From NCBI GenBank assembly GCA_014800895.1, contig JAAVFG010000017.1, positions 72,650-121,402 of the forward strand: a DNA stretch of 48,753 nt, written 5' to 3'. Position 1 is the first letter of the stretch. Each line of letters opens with the position of its first letter. The stretch is from Bacteroidales bacterium (GTDB lineage: Bacteria > Bacteroidota > Bacteroidia > Bacteroidales > Muribaculaceae). The notes beneath the pieces are model-generated. The model did no database searches and had not been told where the DNA came from. It was given only the letters and a program-made list of their open reading frames with translations. The translations under genes were made by a program, and so were the position numbers. Positions 8,162 to 17,266 of this stretch are shown piece by piece.

Positions 8162-10459
8162 TTATCTCACCATTATTTTTTTGCCGTCGATGATATAAAT
8201 TCCGGGCTGAAGAGGAGCCTTGCAAGGCTGACCCTGCAGATTATATATCTTTACGGAAGCGGAAGAATCTGTGCCGATTTCCACGATGCCGCTTTCATTA
8301 TCGCTGATGGTGAAGTCCACTGTCTTATCGCTTATTTGCTTCTCGTCCTTTCCGAAGAGGGCGGCAAAATAGTCGCCCGGTTCAAGAGCTGACATATCAA
8401 CCACGGGAGTCGCTGTCCGGCTTTCTCCTGAATTGATATAGAGCATGCCTGTTGTGCCTGAAGCCATATCTCTGAGAGTGCCCGGCTCTTTCTTGAAGAT
8501 AGCCACTGTCACCTCATCACTGAAATAACCCTCCGTACAGTCTACTGTCACTGAGAATTTCACGGCATCCTTGTTAGAGGTGATCGGGTTTTCGCTTACG
8601 AGGGAGAAAGCGGAGATGGAGATAGATGTTTCGGCAGGCGCCTCCTGAATAGCAACCTCCTGAGGCTCGCTTATAAGATTGCCGTTGTCATCGATAAATG
8701 CGAGGTAGTACGTTCCCGCTTCAAGAGTCTGACCCTGGGGCGCTGAGAACTTACCGATATAATCAGTAATATCCATTGTTTCTCCCGCGAGGATGTCGAC
8801 AGGGGAGTAGACAGACTCGGCTATCAGATTTTCATTTTCATCAATGAGCACCGGAGTGATATGACCCATATATTCCTCCGATCCGGGATTAGTGACACTG
8901 AAAGAGAGGGGAAATTCCCGATCAATATATAAGGCTGAAGGAAGATTGATGTCGCTTACTGTCACAGACGCTGCCTGAGGGGTGGAGAGGGTAGCGGCTC
9001 CGCCCTGCACGTCAGCTGAGATGCTGCCCGGCTGACCTACCGGTGTCTTCATGTCATTCCATTTTCCCGCTGCATAATATGCGGGAGTGATGGTGTAAGT
9101 GCCATCTTCAAGAGAGGGGAAGTAGATCTCAATGGCTTTATATCCGCTAAGGAGGGGCATATCCTTAAGCGATTCCCCACCGATATATTCATCGTAAGAG
9201 CCATCGGCGGAAACGATATGCATTCCATCGAGAGCATCTGCCGGAAGCTTCTCCATACTGAAGTTATAGACTTCAGCCGCCACTGTGAGAGGCTCGCCGG
9301 CGGCAGCCATTTGCTGTTCGGGAGTGAAAGATGTGGTGCAATACATGAGATAAGTCGGTTTGGAGCCTTCTACCGGCGGCCGAACGCCAAGGGCTATCTG
9401 CTGAGAGGAGTTGAAACCGCCCGCTCCGCCTCCGACGCCGAGTGCAGGAGGATTAAGGGCAGTAAGGAGGAAGTAGCCGTTACTCATGCCTCCCCATCCC
9501 CAGTTGAAATGGAAATAGCCGTCAGAGCTGTAGCCGTCGCAGATAAACTGATGACCTCCGTCAGTGCCCTGACCGGCATAAAGCACGGGAAGACCTTTCT
9601 CGAGATCGGCATAAATCATCTCCTCCCATTCTTCGATGCCATAATAATCACGCATCGGCATCCATAGCGCCTTGTCATAATTATAATAATCCATAAGCGA
9701 CTGACCCATCACCATTGTGGAAGCGCCGCTCTCGTCGGGGGAATAATTCATATCCACGCTTATACCGCATGAGAGCATCAGAGTGGCTACTGCTTTTCGT
9801 TGCGCCTCGGTTGCATCGCTTCCGTAGGTATAGGTCATGTTATCCCAGTCGAAAGTGGTGGAGCCATAGTCAAAAGAGAGGGAGTCATTGCCTGCTTTCC
9901 AGAAATATGAATGTTTGCCTACTCCTTTCGCAGGCCATGAATGATATCTCATCACCTGCGCCATCGCTGTGGCAACGCAGCCGGTCACTGATCGCTCGCC
10001 GTTCAATTCCGGGCAGAGGTCATTGTAGGGAGCTTCCTGATTCCATTTGGTAAGGGTAAGAGGCTCTATCGCCTTGCGCTCCTTGCGTTCTACGGCGCGG
10101 TAAACGTTCTTTGAGCCCCCTTTTAATGTAGAGAGCTGTTTATTGTAAAAACCGAGCCAATATTCAAGCTCAGGATTACCCTCAAGCTGAAACTCATTAT
10201 CTGAGTATCCGAGGATTGCCGGGGCTTCATCATAAGCGGGAAGCACCATATAGCCTGTCCCTGCTGAGAAGATATAGAGGTTATCAATAGTGGTCTGCAG
10301 TCTGGGTGAGGCTTTCATCATAGATTTTGTTGCCACGGTCGGAGTCTCCGATTTAATACGAGCCAAAGCTTCGGCAGGCGTCAGATGCGCTGCCTGAGTG
10401 AGAGGGGAGAGAGCAGCCGACGCTAAGCCCAGCGATAGGAGGAGTAAGTTTTTCTTCAT
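8162..10459 (-). CDS. Secreted C10-family (streptopain-like) cysteine peptidase with C-terminal sorting-type tail
   Basis: A 765-aa exported protease. Residues 1-23 are a signal peptide (ends LTQA). A Spi/inhibitory-propeptide-like region reaches about residue 130, then comes the papain-fold C10 domain. The catalytic Cys161 lies in SVTGCVATAMAQVMRYH, His303 in DGGHQFICDGY, and the FHFNWGWGG segment (317-325) supplies the supporting Asn/Trp. Later regions (about 370-720) look like beta-sandwich repeats. The last 30 residues (VKIYNLQGQ ... GIYIIDGKKIMVR) resemble the C-terminal domain recognised by type IX secretion or a relative of it. Related enzymes include SpeB of streptococci and the Bfp proteases of Bacteroides, which cleave host proteins. 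All catalytic residues are present. It is monocistronic, with its own terminator; no TAnnTTTG element is seen upstream. Confidence 0.92.
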   Translation of the reverse strand: MKKNLLLLSLGLASAALSPLTQAAHLTPAEALARIKSETPTVATKSMMKASPRLQTTIDNLYIFSAGTGYMVLPAYDEAPAILGYSDNEFQLEGNPELEYWLGFYNKQLSTLKGGSKNVYRAVERKERKAIEPLTLTKWNQEAPYNDLCPELNGERSVTGCVATAMAQVMRYHSWPAKGVGKHSYFWKAGNDSLSFDYGSTTFDWDNMTYTYGSDATEAQRKAVATLMLSCGISVDMNYSPDESGASTMVMGQSLMDYYNYDKALWMPMRDYYGIEEWEEMIYADLEKGLPVLYAGQGTDGGHQFICDGYSSDGYFHFNWGWGGMSNGYFLLTALNPPALGVGGGAGGFNSSQQIALGVRPPVEGSKPTYLMYCTTSFTPEQQMAAAGEPLTVAAEVYNFSMEKLPADALDGMHIVSADGSYDEYIGGESLKDMPLLSGYKAIEIYFPSLEDGTYTITPAYYAAGKWNDMKTPVGQPGSISADVQGGAATLSTPQAASVTVSDINLPSALYIDREFPLSFSVTNPGSEEYMGHITPVLIDENENLIAESVYSPVDILAGETMDITDYIGKFSAPQGQTLEAGTYYLAFIDDNGNLISEPQEVAIQEAPAETSISISAFSLVSENPITSNKDAVKFSVTVDCTEGYFSDEVTVAIFKKEPGTLRDMASGTTGMLYINSGESRTATPVVDMSALEPGDYFAALFGKDEKQISDKTVDFTISDNESGIVEIGTDSSASVKIYNLQGQPCKAPLQPGIYIIDGKKIMVR

Positions 10460-10563
10460 ATATAGTGGAATTTTGTTTTCTTTTTTCTCCCTAAGTAATT
10501 CTTACATATGGAAATTATAAAATTTAAACGGTGAGGTAGAAGGGAAGGTTCAACGATTTTTAG

Positions 10564-10571
10564 TATATTTG
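10564..10571 (+). promoter_or_regulatory. -7 promoter element (TATATTTG) of the helicase gene
   Basis: TATATTTG fits TAnnTTTG and would place the start of transcription near 10577, only about 17 nt ahead of the ATG. No good -33 TTG is seen. Confidence 0.5.
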
Positions 10572-10593
10572 TAATTGATGAAATAAAAGGTAT

Positions 10594-12006
10594 ATGGAGC
10601 CGGAAAAGAAAGAATCAGGGATGAGTCTCTACGAAGCGGCAGTCGCCACCCTCCCGTTTGAGCCACACAGCGAGCAGAAGAGACTCCTGCACGAATTGGA
10701 AGAGTTTACCATGAGCACTATGCCGGGGGAGGTGTTCGTGCTCAATGGCTATGCAGGAACGGGAAAGACCTCGATGGTAGGCGCATTCATCAAGGCATTG
10801 GAGCAGCATAAGAGAAATATTGTGATAGTTGCTCCCACCGGCAGGGCGGCGAAAGTGGCACAATCATTTTCCGGACATCCCGCCTCCACCATCCATAAGC
10901 TCCTTTATCGCGGCAACAGCACAGACCCCGGCAACACCACATTCTTCTTAGCCCGAAACACCACCCCCGATACCATTTTCATTGTGGATGAGGCATCGAT
11001 GATAGCCGACACTCCCGACTCCTCCGGCAGATCGCTTTTAGCGCATCTCGCTCATTATGTCTATTCATGTCCCGGATGCAAGATGGTGCTGGTAGGAGAT
11101 GAGGCTCAGCTCCCGCCGGTAGGGCAGAAGTTCTCGTCGGCTATGAATTTCGAACGTCTGCGCGGCATGGGGTTGAGACCCCACGGATATTCACTTGATC
11201 TCCCCGTGCGGCAATCCGCCATGAGCGGAATCATTCATAATGCCACTCTCATCCGTCAGAAACTTTTCTATCCCGACAGCGATATACCCGACGCTATATT
11301 CGCAAAGGATTTTCCCGACATAGAGGTAATATCCTCGCAGGATCTCGCAGAGTCTCTCTCCACATCCTACGGAGAGGTCGGGGAGGATGAGACGCTTATC
11401 ATCACACGCTCCAATAAGAGGGCGAACGATTTCAACCGCGCCATACGCAATATGGTGATGTATTGCGAGGAGCCTCTGGAGCGTGGCGACAGAGTGGTGA
11501 TATCCAAGAATGACTATTACTGGAGCAAGGAGAATAATCTGAAGGGCTTCATAGCAAACGGTGAGACAGCGGAGGTGACATGGGTCGGCAAGACTGAGAA
11601 AGCATATGGCAGATACTTCACTGATGTGGAGCTTCGCTTTGCCGGCGACGACCGTATACTGGGGGCGAAGGTAATGTTGCGCTCATTGGTGGCGGAGGGT
11701 CCTTCAATTCCTCGGGCGGAGATGGAGCGCTTCTATTCGCGCGTGATGGATACCTATGAGGGGGTATTGTCGGAAAAAATAAAAGGGACCATGGAGGATC
11801 CCTTTTACAATGCCTTGCAAATTAAATATGCCTATTGCGTCACATGTCATAAGGCCCAGGGCGGTCAGTGGAAACATGTCTATATCGACATGGGAGGCAT
11901 TGCACCGGAAGCCATGAATGAAGACTTCTACCGCTGGCTATATACAGCCGTGACACGTGCCACCCAAAAGGTATTCTTTATCAATCCGACATTGGAGGTG
12001 ATGTAG
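10594..12006 (+). CDS. RecD/Dda-like superfamily 1 DNA helicase
   Basis: A 470-aa ATP-dependent DNA helicase of the SF1B type. Walker A is GYAGTGKT at 52-59, motif Ia is IVAPTGRAAK, and Walker B is FIVDEASMI. Motif III is VLVGDEAQLPPVG. The C-terminal UvrD-like half has VTCHKAQGGQW and the final YTAVTRATQKVFFINP. The single-polypeptide form without RecB or RecC partners is widespread in Bacteroidetes and is likely a 5'-3' repair helicase. It stands alone on the plus strand between minus-strand genes. The substrate is inferred from family only. Confidence 0.9.
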   Translation: MEPEKKESGMSLYEAAVATLPFEPHSEQKRLLHELEEFTMSTMPGEVFVLNGYAGTGKTSMVGAFIKALEQHKRNIVIVAPTGRAAKVAQSFSGHPASTIHKLLYRGNSTDPGNTTFFLARNTTPDTIFIVDEASMIADTPDSSGRSLLAHLAHYVYSCPGCKMVLVGDEAQLPPVGQKFSSAMNFERLRGMGLRPHGYSLDLPVRQSAMSGIIHNATLIRQKLFYPDSDIPDAIFAKDFPDIEVISSQDLAESLSTSYGEVGEDETLIITRSNKRANDFNRAIRNMVMYCEEPLERGDRVVISKNDYYWSKENNLKGFIANGETAEVTWVGKTEKAYGRYFTDVELRFAGDDRILGAKVMLRSLVAEGPSIPRAEMERFYSRVMDTYEGVLSEKIKGTMEDPFYNALQIKYAYCVTCHKAQGGQWKHVYIDMGGIAPEAMNEDFYRWLYTAVTRATQKVFFINPTLEVM

Positions 12007-12049
12007 GATAGCAGTTTATCTACATCCACTCCACTTAAGGAATTAGGAA

Positions 12050-12733
12050 TTAGATAAGATTCTTGATTTTATCAATGTCGCTCTCTGTGATATTGGCTAA
12101 TTCTAATGCTTCTTTCTCTTGAAAGCCTTTTGAAAGCAGCCTTTTCGCAAAGATAACTTTTTCTCTAAGAATAATATCTGCATTGTTATTCTTTCTTTGG
12201 CGTGTTACTGAATGTTTTAATTTACCGATGACAAAGTTGAATTCAAGAGTTGACTGGGTTTCGGTGGTTTCGAGGTCAGGCATAATCAAGTCAGCAAGAA
12301 TATCACCGATACGTTTCATCCCGTTTTGCTTATCTTGCTGAGACTCCGTATCGTGAATCTCCAAAAGACGATTTTTCAACTCTCTAACTTCAGCAAAAGT
12401 ATTTACGATAGCGAGTGTGGTTTGTGTTGCGACAGGACTTTTTAATATTGTCGCCAACATATATAATCCTTTCTCCGTAAATGCCTTAATAGTTGCCGAA
12501 GAGTGTTTTATATTAAACTGGTCAAAATTTTTGACCAGTTCAGCTTTCTCTTCTTTTGAATATTCAAGTATAAACCCTTCAGGAAATTTCTCGGGATTAT
12601 TCCTAACAGCCTGATTAACTTCCTTAGTCTGCACTCCATATAAATGAGCGACTAAGAAATCCGGGATTACATTATGTCCTCTCAAAGGCATTATAACCTT
12701 TTTTACATCTTCATTTTTAATTATATTACACAT
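12050..12733 (-). CDS. ORF6N-domain DNA-binding-like protein
   Basis: A 227-aa protein with an N-terminal ORF6N domain (about residues 8-95; marks are IMPLRGHNVIPDFLVAHLYG, EVNQAVRNNPEKFPEGFILE and TEKGLYMLATIL). This domain is shared with phage KilA-N/ORF6N proteins and is found in many chromosomal copies in Bacteroidales. The C-terminal half is helical and charged. No function is established; phage relatives are thought to bind DNA. It lies 36 bases downstream of the CCA-adding enzyme gene on the same strand. Its lower GC compared with its neighbours suggests acquisition by transfer. Confidence 0.85.
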   Translation of the reverse strand: MCNIIKNEDVKKVIMPLRGHNVIPDFLVAHLYGVQTKEVNQAVRNNPEKFPEGFILEYSKEEKAELVKNFDQFNIKHSSATIKAFTEKGLYMLATILKSPVATQTTLAIVNTFAEVRELKNRLLEIHDTESQQDKQNGMKRIGDILADLIMPDLETTETQSTLEFNFVIGKLKHSVTRQRKNNNADIILREKVIFAKRLLSKGFQEKEALELANITESDIDKIKNLI

Positions 12734-12769
12734 AAACCATCGGATTATTAGGAAACATATCCTAAAATA

Positions 12770-14227
12770 CTACTGTGAGGCTATTTCTGTCATGTGCAGA
12801 GGAGGCGTTTTCCCTTCCGGGGCGATCAGTCCGAAAGTGGGGGAGATTTTCAGGATGTATTGCCATGCGGCATCATGCTCGTAGGGAATCTCTCCCTCAA
12901 GTACGGCTTCCTTTACGGCTTCCTTGATCTGTCCGATAACGGAGGAGGGGGAGATCTCGAAGAAGTCCATTATCTCATTGCCATCCACGGGGGCTTTCCA
13001 TTTGCGCAGTTCGTCAGCATTATGGATCTGAGTCATGCGTTCCCGGAGCTTGGAGAAGCCCTCGAGCTGCCGCTTCACTTTCGCAGGATTCTTTGACGTG
13101 ATATCAGCCTCGGCAAGGAGCATGAGATCTTCCAGCTCTTCGCCGGCATCAGTGATGAGACGGCGCACACCTGAGTCAGAGACCCCTTCTTCACCTACCG
13201 ACTGCGGACGCATATGGAGACCGACCAGCTTGGACACATATTTCATTTTCTCATTGAGAGGAAGCTTCATCTGCTTGAAAAGCTTCGGTATCATTTTCTC
13301 ACCGATGAAATTATGATTATGAAAGGTCCAGCCTATCTTCTCGTCATATCGCTTGGTGCGCGGCTTGCCGATATCATGCAGAAGTGCAGCCCAGCGCAAC
13401 CATTCATTATCGCTCTTCTCCGCCAGATTATCCAGCACCTGAAGAGTGTGATAGAAATTATCCTTATGTCCTTTCCCCTCCATGATCTCCACCCCCTTCA
13501 GTTCGCAGAGAGTGGGGAAGATAAGCTCCAGAAGTCCCGCTTTATCAAGCAGAATAAATCCCTTGGAGGGCTTGGGGGAGCGTATTATTTTAGCAAGCTC
13601 GTCATTGATGCGTTCCTTGGTAATGATGCCTATGCGCTCACGGTTGCGACGTATCGCCTCGAAAGTCTCCGGAAGAATCTCGAAGTCGAGCTGAGTGGCA
13701 AATCGGATAGCGCGCATCATACGCAACGGATCGTCGGAAAATGTCACGTCAGGATCCAATGGAGTGCGGATGATACGGTTATGAAGGTCAAGGATGCCGT
13801 TGAAGGGGTCGACGAGTTCGCCGTATCTATCTTTGTTGAGACAGATAGCCATTGCATTGATGGTGAAATCACGGCGCTTCTGATCATCCTCGAGAGTGCC
13901 ATCCTCCACGATCGGATTGCGGCTCTCACGATGATATGACTCACGGCGTGCTCCCACGAATTCCAATTCAAGATCCCCTGATTTAACCTGAGCCGTGCCG
14001 TAATTGGCATATACGCTCAGATGTTTGCGGCGGTGAAGACGCTCCGCCACTTTCTCCGCTAATTCGATACCGCTTCCGACCGTTACGAAATCAATATCGG
14101 AAGATGTGCGCTGCAGGAAAATATCGCGTACATATCCCCCGACAACATAGACCTCACGGTCCATGGCGTCGGCGGTCTCGCCGATCTGTCGGAAGACGGG
14201 TAATTTCAAGTCATTGGCTAAATTCAT
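12770..14227 (-). CDS. cca: tRNA nucleotidyltransferase (CCA-adding enzyme) with HD domain
   Basis: A 485-aa class II nucleotidyltransferase. The head domain has VVGGYVRD (28-35) and the catalytic pair D44/D46 in SSDIDFVTVG, followed by the RRDFTINAMA motif and the DPLRMMRAIRFATQL region that positions ATP/CTP. A C-terminal HD domain (ALLHDIGKPRTK, near 290) is present, as in many CCA-adding and poly(A)-polymerase-like proteins. The product builds or repairs the CCA end of tRNAs. It overlaps the upstream peptidase gene by four bases (ATGA), so they are probably coupled. Poly(A) polymerase activity cannot be excluded from sequence alone. Confidence 0.93.
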   Translation of the reverse strand: MNLANDLKLPVFRQIGETADAMDREVYVVGGYVRDIFLQRTSSDIDFVTVGSGIELAEKVAERLHRRKHLSVYANYGTAQVKSGDLELEFVGARRESYHRESRNPIVEDGTLEDDQKRRDFTINAMAICLNKDRYGELVDPFNGILDLHNRIIRTPLDPDVTFSDDPLRMMRAIRFATQLDFEILPETFEAIRRNRERIGIITKERINDELAKIIRSPKPSKGFILLDKAGLLELIFPTLCELKGVEIMEGKGHKDNFYHTLQVLDNLAEKSDNEWLRWAALLHDIGKPRTKRYDEKIGWTFHNHNFIGEKMIPKLFKQMKLPLNEKMKYVSKLVGLHMRPQSVGEEGVSDSGVRRLITDAGEELEDLMLLAEADITSKNPAKVKRQLEGFSKLRERMTQIHNADELRKWKAPVDGNEIMDFFEISPSSVIGQIKEAVKEAVLEGEIPYEHDAAWQYILKISPTFGLIAPEGKTPPLHMTEIASQ

Positions 14228-15414
14228 AATTCCATTAATTCCTCAGGGAAGATTGTAAGATTGTCGAGTCCCTCCTTACCTACGCGATAAGTATTCTCCA
14301 CACCCACGGCGCCAACGTGGGGGATAACGAATTTCGGCTCGAGGGCTATGGTCATATTCTCCAGTAGCGGCTGGTCGTTGCGAGGCATCACCACGGGCTG
14401 CTCATTAAGCTCGATACCGATACCATGCCCGATGAATTTCACTTTTCTGTTATGACCCATGAAGTAATCCTCCAGCTCCGCCTCCTTCGCCATCTCGAGA
14501 GCGCGGTCGTAAAGAGCGCTGACAGGCACCCCCGGAAGGGCAATTTTCTCCAGTTCGCGCAAGATAGATCGTGAACATTCATGAGCCTTTCGGGCGAGAT
14601 CCGACACTGACTCGAGATACCATGTGCGCGTCATATCGGACTGATAGCCGTTGAAGCCTCCGTTCATGTCAAGCATGACGGTTGTACCGGGGCGGATGGT
14701 CTTTCCGTCTGCCCCAACCGGTAATGAGGGGTCTACCCCTGCGCCTCCCATGGAGAAGTCGTAGGGGGAGGAAGCGTCGGCATTATCCCCGCTAAGCACA
14801 GAACCTAAATTAAGCTCCATTCTCGACCCCGCTGCACGAAGATAACCGAGGCATCCCTCAAGGCGAAGGATACGCTCCACCTCTATCTGAAGCTCAAGGT
14901 CAGTCATCCCCTCCTTGTAACATTTAGGCACATGGGAATAGGATTTAGCCTGATGCATACCATCCTCGCGCATCTTCTGGATCTCGAAATCGGTCTTCAC
15001 CATTCTGGCGCGCCGCATCATGGAGGAGGCATTCATCTTGGCAGACCCCGGGAAAATATTCATCAGACGCTCCACCTCCGAATAGAGGAGATCATCCATC
15101 TCCAATCCGATACTGTCAGGGATAGGAAGATTATGCTCCTCGATCCAGCCGGAGATCACCTCCGGTTTGCGGATATCATATGTATTGGCGGCATCTGCAG
15201 GAGCCACGCTTGGCGCCACCATGAAGACCACGGGATCGCGGTCGGCATATAGGAAAATATATCCGCGGAAAATTGCTCCGCAGAGATAAAGCATATTTGT
15301 GGAGGATGCGATAAGAATAGCTTCGCATCCTTCCTTCTTCATCTCATTCTTTACCTTGGCATATCGGAGGGCAAATTCCTCCTTCATGGATGGCTGGAGA
15401 TAGGGATATATCAT
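14224..15414 (-). CDS. M24-family Xaa-Pro aminopeptidase-like protein
   Basis: A 396-aa two-domain peptidase. The N-terminal creatinase-like domain spans about residues 1-140. The pita-bread catalytic domain follows, with its five metal ligands visible: the two Asp in VMLDMNGGFNGYQSDMTRTW, His in IGHGIGIELNEQPV, Glu in ALEPKF and Glu in GVENTYRV. It should remove N-terminal residues preceding proline, using two divalent metals, in the cytosol. It sits 13 bases after gldH and overlaps cca by four bases. Some family members are only peptidase-like, so the exact substrate is unknown. Confidence 0.9.
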   Translation of the reverse strand: MIYPYLQPSMKEEFALRYAKVKNEMKKEGCEAILIASSTNMLYLCGAIFRGYIFLYADRDPVVFMVAPSVAPADAANTYDIRKPEVISGWIEEHNLPIPDSIGLEMDDLLYSEVERLMNIFPGSAKMNASSMMRRARMVKTDFEIQKMREDGMHQAKSYSHVPKCYKEGMTDLELQIEVERILRLEGCLGYLRAAGSRMELNLGSVLSGDNADASSPYDFSMGGAGVDPSLPVGADGKTIRPGTTVMLDMNGGFNGYQSDMTRTWYLESVSDLARKAHECSRSILRELEKIALPGVPVSALYDRALEMAKEAELEDYFMGHNRKVKFIGHGIGIELNEQPVVMPRNDQPLLENMTIALEPKFVIPHVGAVGVENTYRVGKEGLDNLTIFPEELMEL

Positions 15415-15427
15415 GATAAGTAACTGC

Positions 15428-15952
15428 TTAATAATTCAATTTAAAGAACGTTTTAGTCCTGATATGGTTGTCAAGCGAGAGAATAAGACCTATTTCGCGC
15501 AGACCGGCAGTATTGGTGGAATAGGAGAGGGATTGAAGCTCCACGGAGTAACCGGGAGTCAGCCGGATATTTCTCAGTATAGTGTCCGACTGCTCGAAAA
15601 TGGAGTATGAGCCCTTTCCGGCAGGACCGGTTTTTGGAATACGTATATCCATTCTTACAGTGTCCCTTCTTGACATGCCGTTGTCATCCTCCTGGATCAC
15701 TATGAGATGAAGAGGCGCAGGACATTTATCTTCATGGAAACGTACGGAAAGAAGGAGGGAATAGCGATCCTGTGGATTATTTACAGAATCCACAGGCCAG
15801 GGGTAGAAAGGTAGGACATTCATCGGATCCCAACCATCCTCCGGAATGGATATATACTTTGACCATACCACATCATCCACTCTGCGGCAGCTTCCCCAAA
15901 ACAGGGCAGCCACCGCACAGATGATGTATATGCCAAATTGCTTATTCCTCAT
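15428..15952 (-). CDS. gldH: GldH-family lipoprotein
   Basis: A 174-aa lipoprotein. The start at 15950-15952 was chosen over an upstream in-frame start at 16054 because it leads straight into a signal peptide with lipobox FWGSC (Cys22) and because the longer form would lie in the ricT tail. The body is beta-rich and about the length of GldH, a lipoprotein needed for gliding in Flavobacterium but conserved in many non-gliding Bacteroidetes, where its role is unclear. The ATG lies 11 bases inside the end of ricT, so translation is probably coupled. Confidence 0.8.
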   Translation of the reverse strand: MRNKQFGIYIICAVAALFWGSCRRVDDVVWSKYISIPEDGWDPMNVLPFYPWPVDSVNNPQDRYSLLLSVRFHEDKCPAPLHLIVIQEDDNGMSRRDTVRMDIRIPKTGPAGKGSYSIFEQSDTILRNIRLTPGYSVELQSLSYSTNTAGLREIGLILSLDNHIRTKTFFKLNY

Positions 15953-17264
15953 TTTTCTCCGTAGGTTTTTTCTTGAAGGGTCGGTGCTTCTTGGGCTTAT
16001 TACCCTTTTGCGGCTGCGGGTTAGTCCCCTTGGGCTGCTGAGGCTTATTCCCATTCTGGCGGGGGGGCTTTTCCCCTTTATCTTTCTTAGGCTGCTGAGC
16101 GTCCGCCTTCTTAGGCTGCTGAGCGTCCGCCTTCTTGGGTTGTTGAGCGTCCGCCTTTTTCTGCTGAGAATTATTATTATTCACTTTCTTCTTTTTCTTC
16201 CTGGACTTGTCGAAGCGTGTCAGGCTCTCCTGCTCCACAAGGTCGATATATTCCTTCTTGGGAGTCTCCTTGGAGTCTTCCGGCTCGAGCGCGTCAACCT
16301 TAATCCCCTGTTTATTCAAGGCAATGATCTCGAAAGCGCGCGCCGCGTCAATCGTCACAAGATTGGCAGGAACAGACTTATCGGTGGAGTAGGTCACTTT
16401 CCGCGCCAGGATATCCGGTTTGAAATAGAAGTAGAGACCATCCTTTGTCTCAAGCACGGCATCTTTAGGCGGAAGTTTCTTGCTTGACTCCGAGTAGGCA
16501 TCAATCTCAAAATTGAGACAACACTTCAGTTTGGCACATTGTCCTGCAAGCTTCTGAGGATTCATCGATAGATCCTGCACACGCGCGGCTCCCGTGCCGA
16601 CAGAGATGAAATGAGTCATCCAGGAGGAGCAGCAGAGGGGACGCCCGCACGGACCGATTCCGCCGATACGCCCCGCCTCCTGACGCGCACCGATTTGTTT
16701 CATCTCGATACGCACCTTGAAAGTGTCGGCAAGGATACGGATCAGTTTGCGGAAATCCACTCGCTCATCAGCGATATAGTAGAAGATAGCCTTTCCGCCA
16801 TCCCCCTGATATTCCACATCTCCGATCTTCATATTGAGCTCGAGCTCCTCGGCAATCTTACGGGCGCGTATCATGGTGTCATGTTCCCGACTGATAGCCT
16901 CATCAAATTTCTCGAGGTCGTGCTCGTTAGCGATACGGAACACTTTCTTGAGCTCCGATCCGGGATCGACACCCGCCTTGCGCATCTGACGCTTCACCAA
17001 CGGGCCTACCATCGCCACTCTTCCGATATCATGCCCGGGAGCAGCCTCTACAGCCACGATATCATCAATCTTCAGGTCAAGCCCCGAAGGATTGGAGAAG
17101 AAGCCGGAACGGGTGTTCTTAAACACCACCTGCACTGCTCCGTTATCCGAGCCGGAAGAGATATTAGCCAGCCAGTCAGTAGCATTGAGCTTGCCTCGCG
17201 GAGTGCGGTCGCCACGACCGTTATAATATTTAGGAGTAGACTCTCTATTATCCACGGCAGGCAA
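15942..17264 (-). CDS. ricT: PSP1-domain protein, RicT (YaaT) homologue with a repeated basic tail
   Basis: A 440-aa protein. The PSP1/RicT core covers about residues 40-260. It has the two cysteine clusters GPCGRPLCCSSW (Cys206, 211, 212) and CAKLKCCLNFE (Cys243, 248, 249), which in B. subtilis RicT help hold an iron-sulfur cluster. From about 345 the protein becomes a low-complexity Lys/Gln/Pro tail with three copies of KKADAQQP, absent from Bacillus RicT. RicT belongs to the complex that steers RNase Y; here its gene starts two bases after rny. The start is TTG at 17264, with GTG at 17255 a close alternative. The tail could bind RNA; that is inference. Confidence 0.88.
   Translation of the reverse strand: MPAVDNRESTPKYYNGRGDRTPRGKLNATDWLANISSGSDNGAVQVVFKNTRSGFFSNPSGLDLKIDDIVAVEAAPGHDIGRVAMVGPLVKRQMRKAGVDPGSELKKVFRIANEHDLEKFDEAISREHDTMIRARKIAEELELNMKIGDVEYQGDGGKAIFYYIADERVDFRKLIRILADTFKVRIEMKQIGARQEAGRIGGIGPCGRPLCCSSWMTHFISVGTGAARVQDLSMNPQKLAGQCAKLKCCLNFEIDAYSESSKKLPPKDAVLETKDGLYFYFKPDILARKVTYSTDKSVPANLVTIDAARAFEIIALNKQGIKVDALEPEDSKETPKKEYIDLVEQESLTRFDKSRKKKKKVNNNNSQQKKADAQQPKKADAQQPKKADAQQPKKDKGEKPPRQNGNKPQQPKGTNPQPQKGNKPKKHRPFKKKPTEKNEE
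16086..16157 (-). repeat. Three tandem 24-bp repeats within ricT
   Basis: Three 24-bp units (16086-16109, 16110-16133, 16134-16157) encode KKADAQQP three times. The first two are identical and the third has a few changes. Copy number could vary in frame between strains. Confidence 0.85.
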
Positions 17265-17266
17265 AA

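Noticed and set aside
13214..13939. Plus-strand frame of 241 codons opposite cca
   Set aside because: No start context or domain; it lies wholly within the CCA-adding enzyme gene.
15953..16054. Longer start for gldH
   Set aside because: The extra 34 residues lie in the ricT tail and would bury the lipoprotein signal peptide.
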